64,000 bases of DNA, from positions 104,424 to 168,423 of the forward strand of contig JAMAHW010000096.1 of the NCBI GenBank assembly GCA_023627715.1, written 5' to 3'. Position 1 is the stretch's first letter. Each line of letters begins with the position of its first letter. A program made the position numbers and the translations under genes. Below are positions 46,414-57,058 of this stretch, piece after piece. Source of the DNA: Periconia sp. R9002 (Eukaryota; Ascomycota; Dothideomycetes; Pleosporales; Periconiaceae). The notes below the pieces were generated by a model that was given only the letters and a program-made list of their open reading frames with translations, had not been told where the DNA came from and ran no database searches.

Positions 46414-47660
46414 ATGGCATCAACCCCCATATACCTTGCCGCGACTATTGAGCTTTCATCACTGATTGAATTAGCAAACAACGAGGAGTTTACAGCTGCC
46501 GCTCTGAGATTCCCAGAAGATGTCATATTTGCAGTAAAAATTCTCCGCCTAACTCCCGAATTCCTTTGTCTGTAAGTCAGGCCAATGGCATGCACGTGGT
46601 GCGACGTTAACGGGTTTCAGAGCACTATGGTGCACCTTGCTACAAGGGGGCACCGGTCTGAGAAAACTCTCGTTCGATATCTCGCACCTATAGTCGAAGA
46701 ACGATTGAATATACGGCAGAGGGAGTTCATGGGAACTCACCCTGCAGCGAAGCCGGTGAGGTTAAAAGTGTGTTCATAGGGAAACTTGCTGATTCGCACT
46801 CGAGGTCGATTGCATGCAGTGGCTAATAGATACTTCTCCTCGAAAAGAGCAGTGCAGTGTAGCGAGGACGGTGGGAGAGATCATAGCAGTGTGGTTCAGC
46901 TCTGCATCAGGTCGCAATGGTTGGTGAAGCTTGCCAAATCAGCCTAGTTTGCGAACACTGACCGCGACAGACTGCGACATTTCTTGTCCATGACTTTTGT
47001 TTGCATGGCAAAGAGACGGAAGCGATCCAAGAAGAGCTAATAAACGCGGATGTGACAGGGATCGCCAATGAACCGTACTCGTGCGTGTTCCCGCTACTCG
47101 ACAGTTTCATCAGAGAGTCGATGCGGGTCAATGTGTCCGACGCCGGTAAGCTAGCTATCAGGTGGCCAGCATCTTCTTTGTTCTAATTTAGAGTAAGTGG
47201 CCGAAATGCGCAAAGTTTTGGAGCCTTTTCGGTTCTCTGACGGAGTTTGCGCCGCTCCAGGCGATTGGATCCGCGTGCCTCAGAAGGCCATCCTACGCGA
47301 CGAACGGCATTTTCTGGGCGCTACAACCTTCGACGCCAGAAGGTTCCTTGATAATGCGAGGTTAACCGATGCCACCTATCCTTAGGTAGCATGGGGCTGC
47401 GGAAAGACTACATAGTAAGTGGGGCTTGAAGCGCACCACTGATGCTCTGTCACTTTGCTGAAAGAAACTACAGTCCTGGGCGCTTCTACGCTTCAGCTAT
47501 CTTGAAACTAATAGCATTGCATATTCTGTGGCGGCGCGATCGATGTAGCCTGGAAGATGACCACAAATCGCGCAATTTCGTATGGCGCTCAGCTATCGTA
47601 CCATTGGACAGCACTGTTGTCGTCTTTAAGAGGCAGGATCAAGGCTCTTCTGGCAGGTAA
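46414..47660 (+). pseudogene. Second cytochrome P450, broken
   Basis: Pieces in order: 46414-46575 (TIELSSLIELANNEEF, AALRFPEDVIFAVKIL), an intron-like gap ending TTTCAG, then VRYLAPIVEERL. About 46808-46925 reads MQWLIDTSPRKEQCSVARTV and GEIIAVWF. After 46990 come SFIRESMRVNVSD (the ExxR Glu and Arg are kept), FSDGVCAAPGDWIRVPQ, then YSPGRFYASAILKLIALHIL and WRSAIVPLDSTVVVF. Several frame changes and stops lie between. In the heme loop the usual Cys position reads Ser (YSPGRF), so even a repaired frame would lack its heme ligand. The N-terminal third is missing. It belongs with the decayed metabolic cluster. Confidence 0.7.
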
Positions 47661-48004
47661 TAGGTCGATACCAACATCTCTATGCTGTATGGGGATATAA
47701 TTATCCAGAAGCCATCATCGGCACCAACCTTGTATAGTTCATCGAACGTATCGTTCAATGCTTGGAATCTCTACATACTTTTGCCGATAATCAGTGTTCG
47801 TGTACAAAGCATTGAGACTGCAAAAACATAAAGAGGTGCACCTTTAGTAATCGATATGAATCGACGGCATATTTTGGACAGGCACACATGTTGGATAATC
47901 TTAATAGTACCAAAGTACTATCCAGGTTATCCTGCCCAGAAAGAACATGGACGAGCATACAAACGTGGATCTCGTGTGAATTGAATTTCAGAATGTAAAC
48001 TTTC
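47661..48004. other. Intergenic
   Basis: No gene seen. The last ~60 bp resemble the end of the tandem-repeat unit that follows. Confidence 0.45.
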
Positions 48005-48385
48005 AATACTGTCGCGCATGAAAACCGATGCCTAATAGCGGCGTAGTTTCTTACAAATTGGTAGGTCGAAGATCGCGCAAGGCGATGCAGACTTCGTAAT
48101 CGAACCGATAGAAGAAGTGACCATAACATCTTTGAACTGTGATTTGGGTCTGGAACCTACAGATATGATACTGTCACGCATAAAAGCCGATGTGTGAAGG
48201 CGGCGCAGTTTATGTTACAACTTGTAGTTGCATAAGACGACACAGCTTGCTAATCAAAATGATAAAGAAGGCAAACGACTTTAACATGTGACTAGGTTTA
48301 AGAACCCGCTTTTTTCAATATTTTCGCGCATGAGCGCCGACGCGTAATAACGGCGAAGTTTCACCAAAAATTCTCTTACAAATTA
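48005..48385 (+). repeat. Degenerate ~155 bp tandem repeat, about 2.4 units
   Basis: Units begin at 48005, 48167 and 48317 with related heads (AATACTGTCGCGCATGAAAA, GATACTGTCACGCATAAAAG, AATATTTTCGCGCATGAGCG) followed by GCGGCG.AGTTT and a TTACAAATT-like end. The first two units also align through the rest of their length (AAGAAGTGACCATAACATC against AAGAAGGCAAACGACTTTAACATG). Differences are mostly transitions, as expected after RIP-type mutation of a duplicated sequence. Confidence 0.6.
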
Positions 48386-48957
48386 GTGGTGTTTAATTAA
48401 GCTTTTCTAAACTAAACCAAGAAAAGCTATAATAAAATAGGTAGGAGAGCTGTAAGGTCATTGACGTCGTCTACTCTATAAATATTTTTACCTTTTACTA
48501 CAAACACAACTTCCAGGAAGTAAGCAGCGGCACGCCTCAGCATCTAGATTGATTTATGTCTACACTTTCTGGTTGCTTTGGACGTAGGGTAAACTTCAAC
48601 ACGATCCGACAACTAGAAAGTATGTTGCTCAGCCTGGTAGTACAATGAACTATTCCGGCCACGTCTATGCAAGACGACGAGTACTGCCCAGTGCATATCG
48701 GCCTGATAGGTTGCGTCGGGAATAACAAATACCTCCCAAGGGAAGCTAATTCTGGCAATTGTGACATCCTGTCAAGTCTCATTCTGAAGAGCAATAATTA
48801 AACTCTTTCAGTATCAGCTGGATGTACTCGCACTATAATTTGTCCCTCAGTGCCCATCACCTAATCACAGATACACATATCCATCCCAATCCAAATTCAA
48901 TTCTTCTCCACCTACCTTCAGCCAGGCCCAGAATCACCTAAGCCGTCTCACCATCTC
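48386..48957. other. Intergenic with a small inverted repeat
   Basis: AGCTTTTC and GAAAAGCT at about 48401-48430 form an inverted repeat. No gene supported. Confidence 0.4.
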
Positions 48958-49368
48958 TTAGACACTGCAGCACTTGTAGTTATTGCCACCAGGACAGTAA
49001 CCTGCAAAGGCACTCAGTCAAGCGCTCTATCAATTTCATAAAACCACAAAAAGAACACATTATCACTTACCGTCCATAAAAGACCCAGCACATCCAAGCG
49101 ACGTCCACTCGCACCAGCTGTACCCCCCACACGGATTATGAGCGCTATCATCCCCCTGCCCTATAACACAGCACTTCACATCGCCTACATCGTTGGGACA
49201 AGCTCCCGACTTGTATTTGCCGCCGTACTGATTGCACGTCGCCGTATGGATGCAGATGCCATAGGTTCCCCAGTCTCCGGTGGCTGCATTTCCACTGCAA
49301 TGGCCGTTGAGGTCTGCAAGAGCGGTGAAAGGGAGAAGGGTAAAGGTGGATAGGAGGGTGAAATGCAT
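48958..49368 (-). CDS. Small secreted cysteine-rich protein
   Basis: Two exons, 49368-49071 and 49001-48958, with a 69 nt intron (GTAAGT...TTTGCAG) give 113 residues. A signal peptide (MHFTLLSTFTLLPFTALA) is followed by HCSG, GICIHTATCNQYGG, SGACPNDVGDVKCC, then CGGYSWCEW and YCPGGNNYKCC. The pattern C...C...C...CP...VKCC resembles the N-terminal cysteine domain found in some fungal secreted lysozyme-like and amidase proteins. Here it stands alone with no catalytic domain. Twelve Cys suggest a disulfide-rich fold. An effector or wall-associated role is possible but not shown. Confidence 0.8.
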
Positions 49369-50329
49369 TGCAATTGGGCCTCGGAGGTTTCGCTTTGAGG
49401 TTTCGTCTTTAGTATGAGAGGGAATAAGGGTGGATTGTATAATTCTTGGGTGGGAGCTGAAGCGGTTTATATGCTCATATGAGACTTGTTAGCTTCCCCC
49501 GTGAACAGCCTAGATGTTGAAGAGTCATTCGCCCGACCTTATTCTCCATGTAAACGTTTCTGTGATACAACTTGTTGCTATCGCTACTTCTGCTCTTCTA
49601 CACTAATAGGGACAGTCAGAAGTCGCTTCTAGAGTTCAAACCAATAGTTCGTGCATGACGCCCAGCCCATACATTCATGTCTATTTGCAGCTATTGCTCC
49701 CTCTTTCGCAAGAACAAGAATATCAGCCGGTTAGTTGGCTTTTTACCCCGTCAGGCCATTCCCTTACGAACATTCACTGGTGATGTATACCACACGGATA
49801 CGCACACCACCTCATCCCGAACCATATCTCGTCATATCACTCCACTTCCACCTGCTCCCTTCCATTCGCACCGGAATGAATCAATAATGAAACTCACCTC
49901 TCCTGACCCAGGTAATTGCCATCCCTATACCCAACGAATGACCATTGGCCCAACAATCGACACTCTACCTTGTAACCGAATGCGAGGAGTACGATGCACG
50001 TCTTCACCTTATGACCTACACATATGCACAGAATCGTTACACAGGCAAAGATGAAAGTACGAGGCTGAAGGCTCAATAGTAACAAGTAAAGCGAGATACG
50101 TGGTAAGCTGTGTATGTCGGTGTGGTTTTAGATTAGTATACATTGAATACGAGGGAATGTGGAGTGAGATGTCCAGCTAAGGTTTAGTGGGGCTTACTAC
50201 CCCACTTCCTATGTTAGTTATAGTATTCATTGGTAACTGCAGGGTCACAAAGGGATAATCTGTTTAGAAGAAATAGTGACAAATCTAATAGGCACACTGC
50301 TATAGCATAGGGTGAATAAAGCTAGTAGA
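49369..50329. other. Intergenic
   Basis: The 125-codon plus frame at 49677-50054 has no motif, and its start is not convincing. Nothing else recognised. Confidence 0.45.
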
Positions 50330-51008
50330 AACGGACGAGAAAAAACAGAAGTTCACCATACAAAAGCGGCATAGCTACGTTCAGTATGCCCAGTAGACAG
50401 TACGCAATATCTTCAGGCCTTGCTGTTTGCCTTCCGGAAGCCCAAGATATCCTTTAAGTAATGGACGTCATGAACAATTCGTCATCTTTATCGAGTATGC
50501 GCAAACTGATGCAGGTGACTCTTGAGATTGCATCTCGTAGCGTTGCTTCTGTACCAATTTGGACCCACTCAGGACCGGCAAGGAAGATGACTTTGGCCGG
50601 TGCAATTAACTCTTGCCATGTCCAGCCACTTCTAAACCATTTGCTCCGAGGAAATTCAGATCCAGGCTGCTATAGATTACGTCCATCAGAAACATCGGCC
50701 AAATATGAGTAGTAGACCTGCGCTTGCCTATATTAATGGAACATGGAGTTAATCGCCTGGGAGAGCTCGGCACTGCTGCGTTTGTCTATACAACAGGTAT
50801 CAATCCAGACATATTTACAACCGTTATCCTTCGCTCGTTTGCAGCATTGTTTAATCTTAGGATATCTCCGCTTTTTTTCTGCCGCGAGGTCTCCCATTTC
50901 CTTAAAATTCACTTCCTCATCTTCCCCGGTATGAGATAGCATAGCATATCGGGGAACTGGTGCATGGAACGCATGCAGCTTAAGAGTCGCGGTGCTGAGA
51001 AGGTACAT
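50330..51008 (-). pseudogene. HET-domain protein relic
   Basis: A single minus frame from the ATG at 51008 is broken by TAA (50733-50735), TAG (50670-50672) and TAA (50454-50456). It keeps the heterokaryon-incompatibility landmarks in order: PRYAMLSHTGEDEEV (the Trp after HT is missing), KIKQCCKRAKDNGCKYVWID with TCCIDKRSSAELSQAINSMF, SYLADV, KWFRSGWTWQELIAP, ISWASGRQTARPEDIAYCLLG and MPLLYGE. The frame is otherwise continuous, so point mutation rather than rearrangement killed it. HET proteins trigger cell death on non-self fusion; this one cannot act. Confidence 0.78.
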
Positions 51009-51160
51009 GTTGAATACTCCCCACACTTGGATGCAGCGTTCTCCTAGTAACAATCAGCCCCGCGCCCGAGGTAAAAGCTTTGGACGTTGGTCCGATTGCG
51101 CCTTGCTAGTTGGTATAATGTAGGCTTGTAGAATTTCTTTATATAATCATCTTCCTTTTA

Positions 51161-51211
51161 GTATGGGTAGAGATAGCCCTTAGTACTATGGGGCTATAAA
51201 CTATCTACCAC
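51161..51211 (-). repeat. 51 bp dispersed repeat, copy 2
   Basis: Reverse-complement partner of 26253-26303, differing at one base. Weaker similarity continues toward 51142. Confidence 0.65.
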
Positions 51212-51781
51212 TGGTAGAATCTCTTTTTACTTGTAACATTCGTTTAACTTCAAATAGTTCCGTATCCGTGGGGTGGTCAGTTGCTTCAGCGTGTAAGAAA
51301 CACAATCTACGTCTATTAAACACCTTAAAAGTTGTTGCACAACAGATTACTCCGCTCAGTACGCGACTCGTTCCGTTTTCAGCTTGACATAACAATCAAT
51401 ACACTAGTCTCGTATTCTCTGTACCCACGCCCTCGTATCTACATATAGAAATAACGGATGATCTCCTCAGCGTTTTAGCGATGCTGTCATTGGAAAGACG
51501 TTACGCGCCGACCAATTTGACTTTTAAACTTGGCCAGTACCACTAATCGTCAACGCCTCCCCGTGAATGTGGCGGGAATATTTATCGAATGTTCGTACTG
51601 ATCCTGTGATAAACGAAGACGTCGCACGGTGGCGGAAGCGGTGAGATGAGAACAAGAGTATTATATATCTCGTCCACCTGCTTGCGACTACCACCTGCTG
51701 CCGGTCAAACGAAGCGTTCCATCTCGCCGTTAGTTTCATACACTGTGTACAACTCATTCGGCCCTGCCCAGTACCGATAAG
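51212..51781. other. Intergenic, promoter side of the next gene
   Basis: No gene supported. Frames on the minus strand here are GC-rich shadows of the following gene. Confidence 0.45.
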
Positions 51782-52785
51782 ATGCCGCTCTTTTCAACTC
51801 ATCTCCTCCTCCTCTACTACGCCCTATCCTCCGCCCTTGCTCAGCCCAGCACAACCCCCTCGCCCAACCCCCCCCCCCCTCATCCCCTGCACCATCGGCG
51901 ACAACTCTCCCTGCCCTCAGTCTCCGGGCTCTTGGACCTGCACGCCGACCCAGCCCTGCGCAACCACCACCTCCTGCGGCGGCCTCTGCATTAGCATCTT
52001 CACCCCTCCCCCCGTCACCTCCTGCATCGTAGGCACTGATACGCCCTGCCTGCCAAGCAGCCACTGCACGCCCACCATGATCAGCACGCCGGGCCAGCCC
52101 TGGGGTAAGCTAAACCGAGAACCTAATCCATATCCATATCCATTTTCTTTCCGCCCTCTTCACCCTCTTGCACTGTCTTGATGCTAACCCACATCCACAG
52201 GCGGCCAGTGCATCTCCGGCCCTCCAGCATCCACACCAACGCCCACGCCCCCGCCCGTCACGCCCTGCACCGTCGGCAATGACGCCCCGTGCACCCCCAA
52301 CGCCATTTGTACCCCGACCATGACCTGCACAAGCGGTCTGCCCTGCGGCGGCCAGTGCATTTCGCTATTTACGCCCCCGCCCGTGACGTCATGTACCGTC
52401 GGAAACGACGCTCCGTGTTTGCCGAGTAGTACGTCTGCCGCGCTCTGTCTCTGATACCCGTCTATCCACCTATCCAACTTCCTCCTCCCCTCAAGAACCC
52501 GAAGAATCCCGCACTCATGCACTGACTCCTCCCCCTTCCCCCACAGGCCACTGCACCCCCACCATGACCTGCACAAGCGGTCTTCCCTGCGGCGGCCAGT
52601 GCATCACAGGTGCCGGCCAGACGTCTTCGCCTACGCAGACGCCCCCAGCGCTCACGTCGTGTCGGGTCGGAAATAATCGCCCGTGTGGATATGGGTCGTC
52701 GTGTACGCCGACGATGACGTGCACGCCGCATCACGCGTGTTTCGGGGCGTGTATTGCGGTGCCGACGCCGAAGACAAGCTGTTAA
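51782..52785 (+). CDS. Secreted Cys-rich tandem-repeat protein, frameshifted at a C run
   Basis: Three exons, 51782-52104, 52201-52428 and 52547-52785. The signal peptide (MPLFSTHLLLLYYALSSALA) and a Pro-rich linker are in one frame. After a 12-base C run (51868-51879) the protein-like frame is shifted by one, and the summed exon length is one base over a multiple of three. The shifted frame encodes five related units of about 40 residues built on PPVTPCTVGNDAPC, TPTMTC and GLPCGGQCIS, ending PTPKTSC. Introns are 96 and 118 nt with proper signals. Either the C run is a sequencing or assembly error, or slippage switches the gene off and on. Cys spacing suggests a disulfide-rich surface or secreted protein. 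No family name recognised. Confidence 0.65.
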
Positions 52786-53787
52786 GAAGGGTTGGGGGAA
52801 AGGGTCGGTTCAAGTCTGTTTTGGGAGAGGAGGATGGTGCTGTAGAGTTTGGTTTGTACGGTATAGTGTGGTGTAGTGTTTGGGGGGGATGTAGTTTTTA
52901 GCTTAGCTAGGGGGAATACCTGAATGCGAGTGATGATGTTGCAAGGGGTGATTATGATGTTTTTCTACTAAGTATTCCAGTTCACATAACTCAAGCAACC
53001 TGCGGTGTCTATGTCCCGAGCCAGGGATGTTACTGTGTAACAAGAAATATTGCGTTGATACTGTGGGCAAATACATAGGCTCGCGAAGATATTCGTCCAA
53101 TTTTGATTCCACAGATCCCCATATGCCCTTTGGCGTTTCTGGTACTCATCGCCGAGGAGGACACAACGCCAAGTCTTTCAGCCCTCTACAGGAGTTATCG
53201 GGTTCAGTTTCAATGGCATTCTATTGGTGAAGCTGGGCAAACACGTTATTAACCAATAACGCCAAGTACGACATCGAGGTTACCAATACGAGATACGAGG
53301 TTTGAGGTTCTAGACGCTTTACATTTTGATAGAGCTGTTTTGATAGTATTTCACGCTTGAAATTGCTCAACTCTAACCACATTCCCCTATCACTCTTGGC
53401 ATCGCCTTTAAAAGCATCAGGTTGTGTTTCCGAGGGTCGCCTTTGATGCTAACATTACAGGAACCATCTATGCTTCCCACACCACAGTTCAATCCGCCGC
53501 ATGCAAGTGATCATAAGAAGAGAGGAGCGTTTCCCTCAAACATGTTGACTATAGCGAAGGTCTCTAGTCTCATCGCGGCTGCAGTGATGATAGATATTTA
53601 TATGCTAGCATTATTTCCGTTCTAAACCATTGCGGGAGGTCTTCATTTGCTAATATCGGCAGTCCAACATACGCTTCCCGCTGCCTTGGTTGTGATTCTG
53701 GTCAAATACACGAACACTGTCAACAGCGCGGTGACGTGGTATCGTCATCATTTAGACAAATACCAAGTAAAGCTCTAATATTTCCAG
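52786..53787. other. Intergenic
   Basis: No supported gene. A hydrophobic plus frame at 53422-53625 might be an unlinked first exon of the following membrane-protein relic, but this cannot be shown. Confidence 0.4.
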
Positions 53788-56265
53788 GTCCGTCGTCAAT
53801 CGCACCATATCTACCACTGTATGGCCGCGTCTCTTTCGGGGCGATGCAATCAGGTCCCGCCATTTTACACAGTCAACCACAATTATCAATTCTACCGCAC
53901 TTACGTGTGCCGTCATACTTGTCGCTGCTGGTGTTATGACACCGCTCGGGTTGTATGAGGAGATTGTGCCAGACCAGTCGAAGCTCGTCGAGTTCGAATA
54001 CGTGAATGACCCAGGTCCATGGGGTAGAGTTACAATGCCCCGACCCAATCTCAAATTTAATCGACATTGCGAATATGGTAGGCACATCAATTGTCCTGGT
54101 CAGTAGCAAGGGGTTATTTTAATGAAACAGGCCCGGGGGAGTTGCAGAGTGTGGAGCTTTACGACGGGGCTATTATCAAACCAACAATTCCTGAGAATTA
54201 TACAGCCATGTTTACCAGCGCAACGTCCGACAAAGGGAAAACTGTACCTGGACTCTTCGATATTCAGTGTCGTCGCTGGAGACTGGACCGCTGGACACCC
54301 CTAGACTAAGGCGAGCCTTACGTGACAGGGGTGTCACGTTATATTCAAAGTCTGATCACACAATGAGATATTCTCCTCCGAGAAGGACTGATCATAGATA
54401 TGAGGGAGAATCCGGGCATAGGTTTTAGGAATCACACAACCCCTGTGGGATTGAAGCACGGAGGAAGTTGGAGTGAAGATATTACATGGATCGAAGCGGT
54501 GACGCAATGCGCCGACACGAACCTAACAATTGAGCAAAGAGACGAGGATTCGAGGGAACACGTATCCGACAAGCAGACACTGTTTATTGTCGATAGAGGC
54601 GCATTCGTCGGATTGAATTATACCGCACTCGAGTCACCACCTTGGATCGACAACCAAACCCTTGATTTATTCGGCCGAGCTTACAAGGCTGCACGTATGC
54701 ACAACGTGCTCGTGGCTTCAAGTTTGAACATTTCTCTGCCACTTCAACCACCAACGGCAACCATCCCGAAGATGTCCCTTTCTTCTCCAAGTAACCAAAT
54801 CGACCCAGCTAATCCTGAACAAATTTTACGGGGGAAGTTGGGATTGATCGGTGTCGAATCACCGGGGGTACCAGAATATTCTAACCTCAGTAATTTCAAA
54901 CCATACTATCTGGATCACATGAAGATGCTTTTGGCATTGAATCACTCAGCTATAAGTACGTCCCGGTGTGGGCAGGTTTGATGAATTGCATTTAAAGCTA
55001 ACTTGGACAGCGCAAATATGTCGCGCATTGTATGGAATTGAAAGCACTGACTTGGACAGAAGGTCTAACAACATAAGCAACCCAGCCGCTCAGTGTGGAT
55101 CTCTCCTCGGAGCGCCACTGCAGAGTTTTTCTTCCAACCTTTCCCTGACATCATATTCCCGCGTTAACACCTATCAACGAAACTTATACATATGTGCATC
55201 AGGTCTGCGTGCGAGTATCAAAACCGTTGACTTCCAATATAATGGCACAGGAGGTCTACTCGCAAATCGTCGAGTCTTGCGGGTTCAGGATAAGGCATAC
55301 CCCAATGAGAGATCGAAGCCATTATGGGCTGTTGAAACTAGCGAGCCACTCAGTATGTGGTTCAATCCGCTCTGGGGTATCGTCTCCGATCGCTACGAGA
55401 ACATGGACGGATTTTACACTCAACGGTCCGAAGGGCTTTGGCTTCCGACTAGTCCATTCTTGAAAGTGAATTTTGGCGAACGCGAGGGATATGATGCGTT
55501 GGCCGCAGCCTCCGGATACATCAAGCGGCTTTCAAATTTGTATGGTGGGCTCAGTGACTTATTAGGCCCGACTACAGCGGAGCAACCGACTACACACTGT
55601 TCGAGCGATTTCAGCGACTTTCGCAAAATCAAACGGGTATCTCACAGATACCCAGCCGGATCTTAACAGATGGGTTGGCGGCTGGTCTGGTGGGGACAAA
55701 AACCCCCATCTCCAACAAATACATGGAATGGCCCGTGACATTGGCTGTGGATGGCCGCGGGCGTGGCTTCCTGCAAATGCAAGTGAAAGTGAATAGGAGA
55801 ATCATCCGCTATAAAATAAGCTACGCAATCCCCGGGTTTTTCATTCTTACCGTGCTACTTATAGCCCTCGTCGTTGCAATCTGGATAATCGCTTCATCTG
55901 CCGGATCTATCTTGACTACCATGCAAAAAATGTACAATCAGACGAGCGCGGGGCGGCTTGCTACCAGCCTCCTTTTAGATCGGAGCGATCCGAAACAGAG
56001 CACTTCGGAATAGATAAATGGGGACGGAGCAGTGCAGTTAAACTTCGGGTATATCTCTGCAGAAGAGCAGGACCATTTCATCTCGGTCCAAAAACCCTTG
56101 TCTAGTAACAACTCTGGAATCGCCGAGAATAGAAGTGCTTCTGCGGGGATTAGTACTCCGGAGGCTGTTACGGTAGGACAGATGTCCGAAACTACGGAAG
56201 AAAGGCGCCCATCTGGAACGGAAAGTCAAACGAACGATGGAGAAGGTGTTGAAGTGAAATTTTAA
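53788..56265 (+). pseudogene. Large fungal membrane protein, broken
   Basis: Starting just after a TTTCCAG acceptor, the frame reads VWPRLFRGDAIRSRHFTQS, then ALTCAVILVAAGVMTPLGLYEEI and RVTMPRPNLKFNRHC. A shift occurs near 54104. The long extracellular loop follows with many N-x-S/T sequons, TAA at 54307-54309 and TGA at 54364-54366, and an intron at about 54952-55010. A second shift lies near 55570, and the final membrane span (IPGFFILTVLLIALVVAIWII) and cytosolic tail are interrupted by TAG at 56011-56013. Family members of this type have an N-terminal span with TPLGLY, an extracellular domain and a C-terminal span; function is unknown. At least five lesions make it a pseudogene. Confidence 0.75.
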
Positions 56266-56383
56266 GTAAACACTAAACAGATGAAGGGCTGAATGACCAT
56301 ATACAATCCAAGCTAATTTCCACCAACCTCTCATCCAAACTCAGATTCCATAAGTCCTCGGCGAATTGACTGATCAATGCATG

Positions 56384-57058
56384 CTACAAAAGTGCCCATA
56401 GCGCAACTACAAAGGTCACTAAACAAAGCGCATTATATCCTACGCCTCCAACTATCAACACCGCTCCGCCTCCCTGTCGACCTATCGCTGTTGGCCTATC
56501 CACCCACTCCATCGAGGTCTCCAGGGGTATAACACTTCCTGTATTTGTTTGACCCATTACCTGTGTCGTTCCATTTGTAACGATGGCAGAGGCAGCAGTG
56601 ATTAATGAGTTGCGCATCTGCTCTGATAACAGGTCAAGATTGCTGTAAAATGCGCTGTCGCTTTCGATGGCGATCGACAAACTCTCACAGTTTAACGCCT
56701 GCATCCTGGACTTTCGACTGATGGAGGCTGTATCAATGGAGGTAGCGCTAGCCTTATAGCAATCAATCCAGCATCTAAAGTTTTCGATGTGACACTCAGT
56801 TAGGATGAGAAATCGTTGCATTCGATAAATTCTGAATAAAAAACTTTCTCACACTGAAGAACGCACATAGTATTCGTTTGTGCACAAGCAATACAGACTT
56901 TCGAGGCCAATTCTGCTCAATGTTTCAAACTCTTTCCTGCAAGCCTCACTAGAGATCTCTTGTAATTGGCAAGGCCCCTTTGGTTCATCCCTGCATCCGG
57001 GATATGTGAAAGTATATTTAATATATCCTCCATTTTGTCTCTCAACCACCAGCTTCAT
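56384..57058 (-). CDS. Small Cys-containing protein with C-terminal hydrophobic tail
   Basis: Two exons, 57058-56853 and 56774-56384, with a 78 nt intron (GTGAGA, CCTAACTGAG branch region, CTTTAG) give 198 residues. The first exon holds Cys-bearing segments (FTYPGCRDEPKGPC, LESLYCLCTNEYY) and the second continues CWIDCYKAS. The C-terminus is a hydrophobic segment (GGAVLIVGGVGYNALCLVTF...) suitable for a GPI anchor signal or single membrane span. No N-terminal signal peptide is visible from the ATG at 57058, so an upstream exon may be missing. It is convergent with the preceding membrane-protein relic. The family is not recognised. Confidence 0.55.

Noticed and set aside
49677..50054. 125-codon plus-strand ORF
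   Set aside because: Low-complexity His/Thr/Ser composition, no motif, no upstream promoter evidence.
51705..52734. Long GC-rich minus-strand ORFs opposite the Cys-rich repeat gene
   Set aside because: They mirror the Pro/Cys/Thr codons of the plus-strand gene and lack introns or starts that make sense.
56832..56852. Twenty-one-base intron in the 56384-57058 gene
   Set aside because: Below any plausible intron size; the longer intron to the CTTTAG acceptor keeps frame and has a branch site.
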